Shown here one piece after another: positions 1 to 5,666 of a stretch of 7,087 bases of DNA; the first letter of the stretch is position 1; the number at the start of each line of letters is the position of its first letter. The notes under the pieces are model-generated. The model had not been told where the DNA came from and did not search any database. It worked only from the letters and a program-made list of their open reading frames with translations. Source of the stretch: Acidimicrobiaceae bacterium (GTDB taxonomy: Bacteria; Actinomycetota; Acidimicrobiia; Acidimicrobiales; RAAP-2). Made by a program: the position numbers and the translations under genes. The stretch lies in NCBI GenBank assembly GCA_003164275.1, contig PLSY01000302.1, positions 1-7,087 of the forward strand. Direction: 5' to 3'.

Positions 1-33
1 CTTAAGCTGAAGCCGAGCACCACATTGGGTGCC

Positions 34-40
34 AAGGAGG
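34..40 (+). promoter_or_regulatory. Ribosome binding site of the amidohydrolase gene
   Basis: AAGGAGG, a near-perfect Shine-Dalgarno sequence, lies seven bases before the ATG at 48. An in-frame TAA at 3-5 blocks any longer N-terminus, and no other ATG, GTG or TTG lies in that frame before 48, so the start is well fixed. The first 33 bases hold stops in two forward frames (3-5 and 8-10), which could be the end of an upstream gene, but too little is present to identify one. Confidence 0.85.
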
Positions 41-47
41 TGGGGCA

Positions 48-1226
48 ATGGTCGATTTTCCGATATTCGACGCCGACAACCACTACTACGAGGCCCTGGA
101 TGCCTTTACCCGGCACCTCGACCCGAAGATGCAGAAACGGGCCATACAATGGGCCACAATTGGCGGAAAGCAGCGTCTTCTCGTCGGCGGCAAAGTCAAC
201 CGGTTCATTCCGAACCCCACCTTCGACCCGGTGTCCAAGCCAGGTGCATTGGCCGACTACTTCCGGGGGAAGGCAGGCGTAACTGACATTCGAGCCGCTT
301 TTGGTGAACTCGAACCGATCGCCGAGCACCCCGAATACCGCAATCGGGATGCCCGTCTTGCCCTGATGGACAAGCAGGGATTGGAAGCGTCAATCCTGTT
401 GCCTACCCTCGGGGTCGGGATGGAGACGGCGCTTGAGCACGACCCCGAAGCATTCATGGCCGCCTTCACAGCATTTAATGCGTGGCTCGACGAAGACTGG
501 GGCTTCAACTATCAAGACAGGATCTACGGAGCTCCCTACCTCAGTCTGATGGATGTCGATTGGGCTGTCTCTGAGCTCGAGAAAGCCATCGACAAGAATG
601 CGGGGGTCGTCTTGATGCGGCCGGGCTCCGTGGTCTCCACCGGCGGGCGGCGCACGCCAGGCGATCCTGCCCACGACGAGTTCTGGGCCCGCATGAACGA
701 GTCGGGAATCACCCTCGTCATTCACGGCGGCGATTCCAGCTACGCGCCCTACGAACACCTCTGGGGCCTAACAGGTGAGACTGAGGCATTCCGAAACAAC
801 GCACTCCGCCGCCTGCTCTCAGCGAGTCCGATCCACGACATGATGGCCTCACTCATGTCGGACCGTCTCTTCGAGCGCTTTCCGAATCTTCGGGTTGCCA
901 CCATCGAGACCGGTTCGGGGTGGGTGAGCCCTCTGCTGAAGAAGCTCCGCTCTGTCTCCGTCCAGCTTCCCGGAGAGTTCGGTAGCGATCCCTATGAACT
1001 GTTCCTCGAGCACGTTTGGGTCTCGCCGTTCTTCGAGGACGACGTGCTCGCACTCATAGATCTCGTTGGCCCGAGGAGAGTCGTCTTTGGATCGGACTAC
1101 CCCCACGCCGAAGGATTGGCTGAGCCGGCCGCGTTCGAAAAGGAGATCCAGGGACTCGATGCGAGTGACGTAAAGCTCATCATGCACGACAACGCGCGAG
1201 AGCTCGTGACGCGCCAGGTGAGCTGA
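48..1226 (+). CDS. Amidohydrolase family protein (Amidohydro_2, ACMSD/decarboxylase-like metal-dependent hydrolase)
   Basis: The 392-residue protein is a probable cytoplasmic TIM-barrel enzyme that hydrolyses or decarboxylates a small organic acid; the substrate is unknown. Residues 8-15 (D-A-D-N-H-Y-Y-E) sit where this superfamily has its first metal-binding motif (HxH, or ExH/DxH in the decarboxylase branch). H226 in I-H-G-G-D and D350 in F-G-S-D-Y-P-H match the later metal-ligand histidine and catalytic aspartate; H353, H263 and E287 are further conserved-looking polar residues. There is no signal peptide or membrane segment. Length is normal for the long actinobacterial members of the family, and both ends look intact. 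The start follows a strong ribosome binding site. Downstream lies a 513-base gap before a Liv-type transporter, so a metabolic link to the imported solute is only suggested. Its codon use looks slightly less GC-rich than that of the transporter genes by eye. Family assignment is secure; the reaction is not. Confidence 0.93.
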   Translation: MVDFPIFDADNHYYEALDAFTRHLDPKMQKRAIQWATIGGKQRLLVGGKVNRFIPNPTFDPVSKPGALADYFRGKAGVTDIRAAFGELEPIAEHPEYRNRDARLALMDKQGLEASILLPTLGVGMETALEHDPEAFMAAFTAFNAWLDEDWGFNYQDRIYGAPYLSLMDVDWAVSELEKAIDKNAGVVLMRPGSVVSTGGRRTPGDPAHDEFWARMNESGITLVIHGGDSSYAPYEHLWGLTGETEAFRNNALRRLLSASPIHDMMASLMSDRLFERFPNLRVATIETGSGWVSPLLKKLRSVSVQLPGEFGSDPYELFLEHVWVSPFFEDDVLALIDLVGPRRVVFGSDYPHAEGLAEPAAFEKEIQGLDASDVKLIMHDNARELVTRQVS

Positions 1227-1286
1227 CTCTGTCGCCGAATCCGAAGGAGCGTTCCGACGAGCAAACAGCATTTGACGGCTTCGTGC

Positions 1287-1403
1287 CCGGCGGAGCTTCG
1301 GATCCTGGCGCTGAACTGAAGCTCAGCTGCACGAGGGCGGGGGTCCGGAGGATCCCCAACGGCGGCTCAAGGCTTTAGCTTCCGCCGGACCTCAAGGTTC
1401 AGC
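1287..1403 (+). ncRNA. Candidate structured RNA or leader element (three-way-junction-like pairing)
   Basis: A closing stem pairs CCGGCGGAGCT (1287-1297) with AGCTTCCGCCGG (1377-1388), leaving one bulged base. It encloses two local hairpins: GCTGA (1310-1314) with TCAGC (1323-1327), and GGGGTCC (1340-1346) with GGATCCCC (1350-1357, one bulge, loop GGA). Just outside, GTTCAGC (1397-1403) is a perfect complement of GCTGAAC (1310-1316). That pairing would break the first hairpin and would cross the closing stem, so it would form either a pseudoknot or an alternative fold. I do not recognise a known riboswitch or RNA family. GC-rich DNA gives many chance stems, so this is a candidate only; strand is assumed from the neighbouring genes. 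Confidence 0.25.
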
Positions 1404-1408
1404 TGCAC
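1321..1408. repeat. Short imperfect direct repeat (G-C/T-TCAGCTGCAC)
   Basis: GCTCAGCTGCAC (1321-1332) recurs as GTTCAGCTGCAC (1397-1408) with one difference. Both copies contain the palindrome CAGCTG, and both are followed by ACGAG or by ACTGTTACGAG. The copies are 76 bases apart, close to seven helical turns, so paired protein sites are possible, as is a role in the RNA pairing described for this block. Confidence 0.35.
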
Positions 1409-1540
1409 TGTTACGAGACCCGAACGACAATGAACGGGATTGCCCCCCGGTTACTCGTCGACGTCCGGTGACCGTCAGAGCGCTCCGGAGAGTTGCCTGG
1501 CTTTGGGGCACAGCTCTGCGCCACGCAACACCAAGTTGGA

Positions 1541-1571
1541 GGGGGGGCGGATACCTTCTCTCGCACCCCCC
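1541..1571 (+). repeat. G-run / C-run inverted repeat
   Basis: A run of seven G (1541-1547) and a run of six C (1566-1571) can form a six-base-pair stem around an 18-19 base loop. No T-run follows, so it is not a standard intrinsic terminator. The stretch AAGTTGG plus G-run (1533-1547) resembles the permease ribosome binding site at 1725-1735, but no start codon is correctly placed after it. Confidence 0.35.
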
Positions 1572-1650
1572 TTACGGTGCCGTCGGCACGGCTGCTGCAG
1601 CGCCGTCGGATGCTCCTCGATTTCGGCGCCATTCAGGTGGCCACCGGGCG

Positions 1651-1669
1651 CTGAGATTGCAGATCTCGG
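1651..1669 (+). repeat. Hairpin in the permease leader
   Basis: GAGAT (1653-1657) pairs with ATCTC (1663-1667) around the five-base loop TGCAG. A T-G wobble and a C-G pair extend the stem to seven. It lies about 70 bases before the permease start. No T-run follows, so a transcription-stop role is unlikely; its function is unknown. Confidence 0.35.
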
Positions 1670-1729
1670 GAAAGCTCCTCGACGTCCCTCCGGCCAACCG
1701 GTACGCTGCGGCTGCCGGCGTTCGAAGTT

Positions 1730-1737
1730 GGGGGGAA
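1730..1737 (+). promoter_or_regulatory. Ribosome binding site that sets the permease start
   Basis: The purine run GGGGGGAA ends two bases before the ATG at 1740. It is a G-rich, imperfect Shine-Dalgarno sequence, but it is the only one near a start codon here. The next in-frame ATG (1836) has no such sequence, and the upstream TTG at 1440 would add 100 residues of non-membrane, Cys/Pro/Arg-rich sequence. Confidence 0.55.
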
Positions 1738-1739
1738 CC

Positions 1740-3908
1740 ATGGCAGAGGGACTGGTGCAAACCGTCGCGGTTGAACCGCCCATAGTCCATTTGGATCGAG
1801 ACGACGCCGTCAATCGACGGCGTCGGCAGATCCCCATGCGGTCTCTGATCGTCGGAGCCCTGGTCATCCTTACCATCGTGGTGATCAGCATCTCGGCGTG
1901 GGCCGGCAATCCGGTCAACTTCGAGTCGGTCACGGTGTCACTCATCACCGCCTTGTCCCTCGGATCGATCTACGCCATGTCTGCCTCTGGCATCGTCGTG
2001 ACCTACACGTCAACAGGCGTCTTCAACTTCGCCCAAGGGGCGATCGGGATGTTCCTCTCGTTCGTGTTCTGGGAATTCGCCGTCGACCTCGGACTGCCCA
2101 ACGTTGTAGCCCTGATCCTCGTCGTGCTGGTGTTCGCTCCCCTCTTCGGAATCCTCTTGGATCGTGTCTTGATGCGGATGCTTGTCGGCACCAGCCTGGT
2201 CGTCCAACTGGTGGCGACCCTCGGGCTCATGCTCGGGCTGATGGGACTCGCCCAGATGATCTGGGATCCGACGGTCGCCCGCAGCACGACCTTCTTTTTC
2301 GGCTCCAACGGATTCCATGTAGGGCACACCCTGGTGCTCTGGGACCGGGCCCTAACCATCGTCATCGCCGCGGCCATCGCCATCGGCCTGCGCGTGGTGC
2401 TGCACGGGACCCGCATGGGGGTGACCATGCGGGCCGTGGTCGACAGCCGCCCCTTGGCCGCTCTCCACGGTGCCCGGCCCAACCGGGTGTCCATGATGGC
2501 CTGGGCACTGTCGACGTCCATGGCCGCCCTGGCGGGCATCCTCCTCGCCCCCGAGGTCGGGGTAGCGGTACTGCCACTGACCCTGATCACCATCAGTGCG
2601 TTCGCCGCTGCCATCATCGGGCGGATGAAGAGCCTGCCTATGACCTTCATCGGGGCCATGGGTCTTGGCCTCGTGACCACCTACGCCACCAACTTCTTGA
2701 ACCTGGCTGGCCGATGGACGAACTTCATCGCAGCCATCCCTGCCCTGTTCCTGCTGGCCGCTCTCCTCTTCATTCCCCAGGCGGCCACCCAAGTCGGTCG
2801 AGTCCGCACCTCGTTGCGCCAGGGCCGACAACGGACCCCTACGGTGAAAGAGGCCATTCTGGGCATGGTCGTCTTGTTGGTGGTGGTGACCGCGGTGAGC
2901 CAAGGCATGGGCCAGGTCAACCTCAACCGGCTGGCTCTGGCCATGGCGACGGCCTTCGTACTTCTCTCGTTCATCCCCTTGACCGGCTGGGCCGGTCAGG
3001 TGTCGCTGGCCCAGATCACTTTCGCCGGAATCGGCGCATTCACCATGTGGAAGGTGGCGGGAACTTCGGGTGACCTGTGGGGACTGGTGGCAGCAGCCGT
3101 CGTGACCATGCCCTTCGGGTGCTTGATGGCCCTCCCCGCCCTCCGTCTCCAAGGCCTGTACCTGGCCCTTGCCTCATTGGCCTTTGCCCTCATTGGGGAG
3201 AATCTCTTGTTCCCCCAGCCGGAGATCTTTGGTGACGCCGGAAGACCACTCACTCGGCCCAACTTCTTGGGCATCAACCTGGCCAACGAGCGGTCGTTCC
3301 TCATCTTTCTCAGTGTGCTGTTCGCCCTTGCCGGCATTGGTCTTGTGTTCATCCGACGGGGCAGTTTCGGCCGACGCCTCATCGCCCTGCGAGAAAGCGA
3401 AGCGGCCTGTGTCACCGCCGGGATCAACCCGATTGTGACCAAGCTGGTGGTCTTCGGAGCGTCGGCGTCCATTGCCGGAGTCGGGGGTGCCCTCTTGGCC
3501 CTCCAGCGCCAATCGGCGTCGGCCAGTGACTTCACCATGCTCGGAGGGATTCCCCTGGTGCTGCTGGTCGTGGTCGGCGGTGTGGAGCTGGTAGGTGGTG
3601 CGCTGTTCGGCGGAATCTTGCTCGTTCTCTTCACCATCATCGAGAGCATCTGGAACGTGAGCTTTCTCACCTCGCTCGAGCTGCTCGGGCCGGGACTTCT
3701 TGCCCTCGGCGTGTCGAGGAACCCGCAGGGCTCAGTGGCCGAAATCGGGCGCGCCCTATCCCCCCTGCTGCCCTGGCGGCGGCGCGAGTCGGCCGTGCTC
3801 AGAGAGCGGCTGGCCACCATGGAAGCAGGTGACGTCCCTGGGGTGTCGGCGGCAGAATCGAACTCCATGCCGGCCCTGGTCGGCGAGCCGGTCGACGATG
3901 CTCACTAG
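1740..3908 (+). CDS. Fused LivH-LivM type permease of a branched-chain-amino-acid-family ABC transporter
   Basis: This 722-residue integral membrane protein joins the two permease subunits that are usually separate. Residues 1-34 form an Arg-rich cytoplasmic tail (N-R-R-R-R at 25-29). Residues about 35-346 are LivH-like: S-I-Y-A-M to F-N-F-A-Q-G (76-100) matches the family's entry signature, and G-T-R-M-G-V-T-M-R-A-V (223-233) is the coupling loop that contacts the ATPase. A polar, Arg-rich linker follows (347-370). Residues about 371-660 are LivM-like: L-T-G-W-A-G-Q-V-S-L-A-Q (414-425) and the second coupling loop S-F-G-R-R-L-I-A-L-R-E (542-552). The last 60 or so residues are hydrophilic and cytoplasmic. 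I count roughly nine or ten hydrophobic segments in each half. No frameshift lies at the junction, so the fusion is real in this sequence. The ATPase gene begins 18 bases later. Transporter type is secure; substrate is unknown. Confidence 0.93.
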   Translation: MAEGLVQTVAVEPPIVHLDRDDAVNRRRRQIPMRSLIVGALVILTIVVISISAWAGNPVNFESVTVSLITALSLGSIYAMSASGIVVTYTSTGVFNFAQGAIGMFLSFVFWEFAVDLGLPNVVALILVVLVFAPLFGILLDRVLMRMLVGTSLVVQLVATLGLMLGLMGLAQMIWDPTVARSTTFFFGSNGFHVGHTLVLWDRALTIVIAAAIAIGLRVVLHGTRMGVTMRAVVDSRPLAALHGARPNRVSMMAWALSTSMAALAGILLAPEVGVAVLPLTLITISAFAAAIIGRMKSLPMTFIGAMGLGLVTTYATNFLNLAGRWTNFIAAIPALFLLAALLFIPQAATQVGRVRTSLRQGRQRTPTVKEAILGMVVLLVVVTAVSQGMGQVNLNRLALAMATAFVLLSFIPLTGWAGQVSLAQITFAGIGAFTMWKVAGTSGDLWGLVAAAVVTMPFGCLMALPALRLQGLYLALASLAFALIGENLLFPQPEIFGDAGRPLTRPNFLGINLANERSFLIFLSVLFALAGIGLVFIRRGSFGRRLIALRESEAACVTAGINPIVTKLVVFGASASIAGVGGALLALQRQSASASDFTMLGGIPLVLLVVVGGVELVGGALFGGILLVLFTIIESIWNVSFLTSLELLGPGLLALGVSRNPQGSVAEIGRALSPLLPWRRRESAVLRERLATMEAGDVPGVSAAESNSMPALVGEPVDDAH

Positions 3909-3913
3909 CGGTC

Positions 3914-3920
3914 GGGAGGT
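3914..3920 (+). promoter_or_regulatory. Ribosome binding site of the fused ATPase gene
   Basis: GGGAGGT lies six bases before the ATG at 3927, inside the 18-base gap after the permease stop at 3906-3908. The tight spacing with a strong site implies co-transcription of permease and ATPase. Confidence 0.85.
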
Positions 3921-3926
3921 GACGCC

Positions 3927-5471
3927 ATGCCACTGCTAGAGGTTCGCGACATCAATGTCCGCTTCGGAGGCCTAGTGGCGGTTTCCGACGTGTCCTTCGA
4001 CGTCGACACTGGATCCATCACCGGATTGATCGGGCCGAACGGGGCGGGCAAGACCACCTGCTTCAACGCGGTGACCGGACTTCAGGCCTGCAGTGGCCGA
4101 GTCGTCCTGGATGGCAAGGACATCTCCAATCGGCGACCTCACGTGCGGGCCCGCCTGGGCATGAGCCGGACGTTCCAGCGCCTGGAGACGTTTCGGACCC
4201 TGACGACCAGAGAGAACGTCCTAGTGGCCGCCGAGATGTCCCGAAAGCGGCTGCGCAGCCAGGGTCTTTCGCCGGTCGAAGTGACGGATCGGGCGGTCGA
4301 TCGGGTGGGCCTCGGTCCTGTGGCCGACGTCAGCGTCGAGCTTCTGCCCACCGGAACCCAGCGCCTGGTGGAGTTAGCCCGATGCCTGGCCGCAGCCCCT
4401 CGGGTCATCCTCCTCGACGAGCCGTCGTCGGGCTTGAACGACAACGAGACCGACGCCCTGGCCGAGTTGTTGAAGGAACTGGCCTCTGAGGGGCTAGGCG
4501 TCCTGGTGGTCGAACACGACATGCCCTTCATCATGGCCACCTGCGGTCGCATCAACGTCTTGGACTTCGGCTCGATCATCGCCCAGGGGACACCGGCAGA
4601 GGTCAGGGCCAACCCCATGGTGCGGTCGGCCTACCTTGGCCAGGGCGAGCCGTCAGAGCCCCCCGCCAATGGGGCACTCCCGGCTCGGGCCCGAGCTGTA
4701 GCAAACCGGCACTCCGACGAGACCAGCTCTGGCCCAGGTGCCGGCGATTCCGACGCTCCGCTCGTGCCGGGGCTGGAGCTCTCGGCCATACGGGCGGGCT
4801 ACGACTTGATCGATGTGATCGACGACGTCTCCCTCACTGTCCCGCTGGGCTCGGTGGTGGCCCTGCTCGGGCCGAACGGTGCCGGCAAGTCGACCACCCT
4901 CAAGGTGGCCTGCGCCGAGGTAATCCCGAGGGCGGGCGCTGTGTCCTTTCTCGGCCAGCCGGCCAAAGGCCACAGCGCCGACGACCTGGCCCGGCGGGGA
5001 CTGTGCTGCATCCCCGAGGGGCGCAGCGTGTTCCCGAGCCTGAGTGTGGTCGAGAACCTCTTGATGGCCTCACATACCGGCTCTGACCGTGACGTGATCC
5101 AGGAACAGGCCTTCTCTCGATTCCCGAGCTTGGCCGGCAGGCGCGCACAACTGGCCGGGACCCTCTCGGGCGGGGAACAGCAGATGCTGGCCATGGCCAG
5201 AGCCCTCACCACCAATCCGAAGGTCCTATTGCTCGACGAGCTGTCCATGGGACTAGCACCCCTGATCGTCGAGCAGCTCTATGAGGCCGTGGCCGAGATC
5301 GCAGCCGGCAGTATTGCCGTTCTCATCGTCGAGCAGTTCGCTCACGACGTGCTGGCCGTAGCTGACCACGCCCTGGTGATGGCCGGCGGAAAGATCGTCA
5401 TGACTGGGACACCCGAAGAGGTCGCAGCTGGCATGGACGAGGCCTATCTGGGTGTCGCTCCAGCAGGTTGA
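3927..5471 (+). CDS. Fused LivG-LivF type ABC transporter ATPase (two nucleotide-binding domains)
   Basis: This 514-residue cytoplasmic ATPase powers the adjacent permease; each half is a full ABC domain. Half one (about 3-238, LivG-like): Walker A G-P-N-G-A-G-K-T-T (36-44), Q-loop Q84, Walker B I-L-L-D-E-P (161-166, catalytic E165) and switch H197. Its signature is L-P-T-G-T-Q (140-145) in place of LSGGQ or LSYGQ. A Pro/Ala/Gly/Ser-rich linker spans about 239-281. Half two (about 282-510, LivF-like): Walker A G-P-N-G-A-G-K-S-T-T (315-324), I-P-E-G-R-S-V-F-P (362-370) typical of LivF, signature L-S-G-G-E-Q-Q (413-419), Walker B L-L-L-D-E-L (434-439, E438), and Q470 in V-E-Q where other ABC proteins have the switch His, as is usual in LivF. 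The chain is about the sum of LivG and LivF. The two ATP sites should therefore be unequal: the one using the second Walker A faces the altered signature. Confidence 0.95.
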   Translation: MPLLEVRDINVRFGGLVAVSDVSFDVDTGSITGLIGPNGAGKTTCFNAVTGLQACSGRVVLDGKDISNRRPHVRARLGMSRTFQRLETFRTLTTRENVLVAAEMSRKRLRSQGLSPVEVTDRAVDRVGLGPVADVSVELLPTGTQRLVELARCLAAAPRVILLDEPSSGLNDNETDALAELLKELASEGLGVLVVEHDMPFIMATCGRINVLDFGSIIAQGTPAEVRANPMVRSAYLGQGEPSEPPANGALPARARAVANRHSDETSSGPGAGDSDAPLVPGLELSAIRAGYDLIDVIDDVSLTVPLGSVVALLGPNGAGKSTTLKVACAEVIPRAGAVSFLGQPAKGHSADDLARRGLCCIPEGRSVFPSLSVVENLLMASHTGSDRDVIQEQAFSRFPSLAGRRAQLAGTLSGGEQQMLAMARALTTNPKVLLLDELSMGLAPLIVEQLYEAVAEIAAGSIAVLIVEQFAHDVLAVADHALVMAGGKIVMTGTPEEVAAGMDEAYLGVAPAG

Positions 5472-5475
5472 TCGA

Positions 5476-5503
5476 CTGACACACCTCGAAGATTAGCCAT
5501 AAT
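5476..5503 (+). promoter_or_regulatory. Candidate sigma-70-type promoter for the binding-protein gene
   Basis: CTGACA (5476-5481) and CATAAT (5498-5503) each differ from the consensus -35 and -10 by one base and are separated by 16 bases. They begin five bases after the ATPase stop. A transcript would start near 5510 and carry a leader of about 155 bases before the ATG at 5667. The surrounding stretch to 5590 is distinctly AT-rich compared with the genes. A second, weaker pair is TGGCCA (5503-5508) with TATTAT (5526-5531), spacer 17. A separate promoter would allow the binding protein to be made in excess over the membrane parts. Confidence 0.5.
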
Positions 5504-5532
5504 GGCCAGCAATCGGGCGGAGCCATATTATG
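5495..5532. repeat. Two palindromes sharing AGCCATA, possible operator pair
   Basis: GCCAT-A-ATGGC (5496-5506) is a perfect 11-base palindrome lying directly over the candidate -10 box. CATA-T-TATG (5524-5532) is a second perfect palindrome. Both copies begin with AGCCATA (5495 and 5521), 26 bases apart, about two and a half helical turns. The placement fits a repressor or other regulator of the binding-protein promoter; the protein is unknown. Chance is possible for motifs this short. Confidence 0.35.
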
Positions 5533-5613
5533 ATATAGACCGAGCCGATATCTCGTTCCCAAGCGTTTAAAAAAAGTATCCATTATCGGTGGACAGCAGG
5601 ACAAACTGGTTCT

Positions 5614-5649
5614 AGTCTGCCAAGACTCGATCTCATTTGAGGCGGGTCT
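5614..5649 (+). promoter_or_regulatory. Candidate alternative-hairpin leader next to the ribosome binding site
   Basis: AGTCT (5614-5618) can pair with AGACT (5623-5627) across the loop GCCA. The same AGACT, extended to AGACTCG (5623-5629), can instead pair with CGGGTCT (5643-5649, one G-T wobble), with CTC/GAG (5632-5634 and 5639-5641) paired inside. The two folds exclude each other. The second ends one base before the purine run that forms the ribosome binding site, so it could affect translation of the binding protein. This is inference from base pairing alone; no known riboswitch is recognised. Confidence 0.3.
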
Positions 5650-5650
5650 C

Positions 5651-5660
5651 AAGGGGGAAG
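5651..5660 (+). promoter_or_regulatory. Ribosome binding site that sets the binding-protein start
   Basis: The purine run AAGGGGGAAG ends six bases before the ATG at 5667. It favours this ATG over the in-frame TTG at 5637, which would add ten charged residues before the signal peptide and has no ribosome binding site of its own. Confidence 0.7.
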
Positions 5661-5666
5661 TGTTCT

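Larger units (their letters stand above)
1227..1739 (+). other. 513-base non-coding gap rich in inverted repeats
   Basis: No convincing gene lies here. The reading frame of the downstream permease stays open back to 1440, but its translation there is rich in Cys, Pro, Arg and Ser, unlike anything in the permease, and it has no ribosome binding site. Short forward and reverse frames have the same shadow character. The gap contains many self-complementary stretches: a paired block at 1287-1388, overlapping palindromes GAGCGCTC (1478-1485) and CTCCGGAG (1483-1490), a G-run/C-run pair at 1541-1571, GTGCC-GTC-GGCAC (1577-1589), GCTGCAGC (1594-1601) and a hairpin at 1651-1669. I see no strong -35/-10 pair. 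The region probably holds the promoter and an untranslated leader of the transporter operon, possibly with a structured RNA. Confidence 0.6.

Noticed and set aside
849..1271. Reverse-strand frame opposite the 3' end of the amidohydrolase gene
   Set aside because: The sense strand encodes the conserved metal-site residue D350 there. The antisense product has no recognisable domain.
1533..1571. A small gene starting after the AAGTTGG plus G-run at 1533-1547
   Set aside because: There is no ATG, GTG or TTG at a usable distance after it, so the resemblance to a ribosome binding site is not functional evidence.
1440..1739. A 100-residue N-terminal extension of the permease from a TTG at 1440
   Set aside because: The extension is Cys/Pro/Arg/Ser-rich, lacks membrane or signal features and has no ribosome binding site. 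The ATG at 1740 has a purine-rich site and begins a family-like N-terminus.
1898..3073. A long forward frame of 391 codons inside the permease gene
   Set aside because: Its product is His/Arg/Gly/Pro-rich low-complexity sequence, an alternative-frame shadow of a GC-rich gene. The permease frame carries clear family motifs over the same bases.
2003..3868. Several long reverse-strand frames (2003-2680, 2352-3152, 2996-3868)
   Set aside because: They are antisense shadows of the permease gene. Their composition is skewed (Arg/Ser/Thr/Pro- or His/Gln/Gly-rich), with no recognisable domain.
5569..5575. Run of seven A as the T-run of a reverse-strand terminator
   Set aside because: No stable stem precedes it on the reverse strand and no reverse-strand gene ends here. 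It is better read as part of the AT-rich promoter region.
5637..5666. TTG start at 5637 for the binding protein
   Set aside because: It has no ribosome binding site and would put ten charged residues before the signal peptide. The ATG at 5667 has a well-placed purine run.
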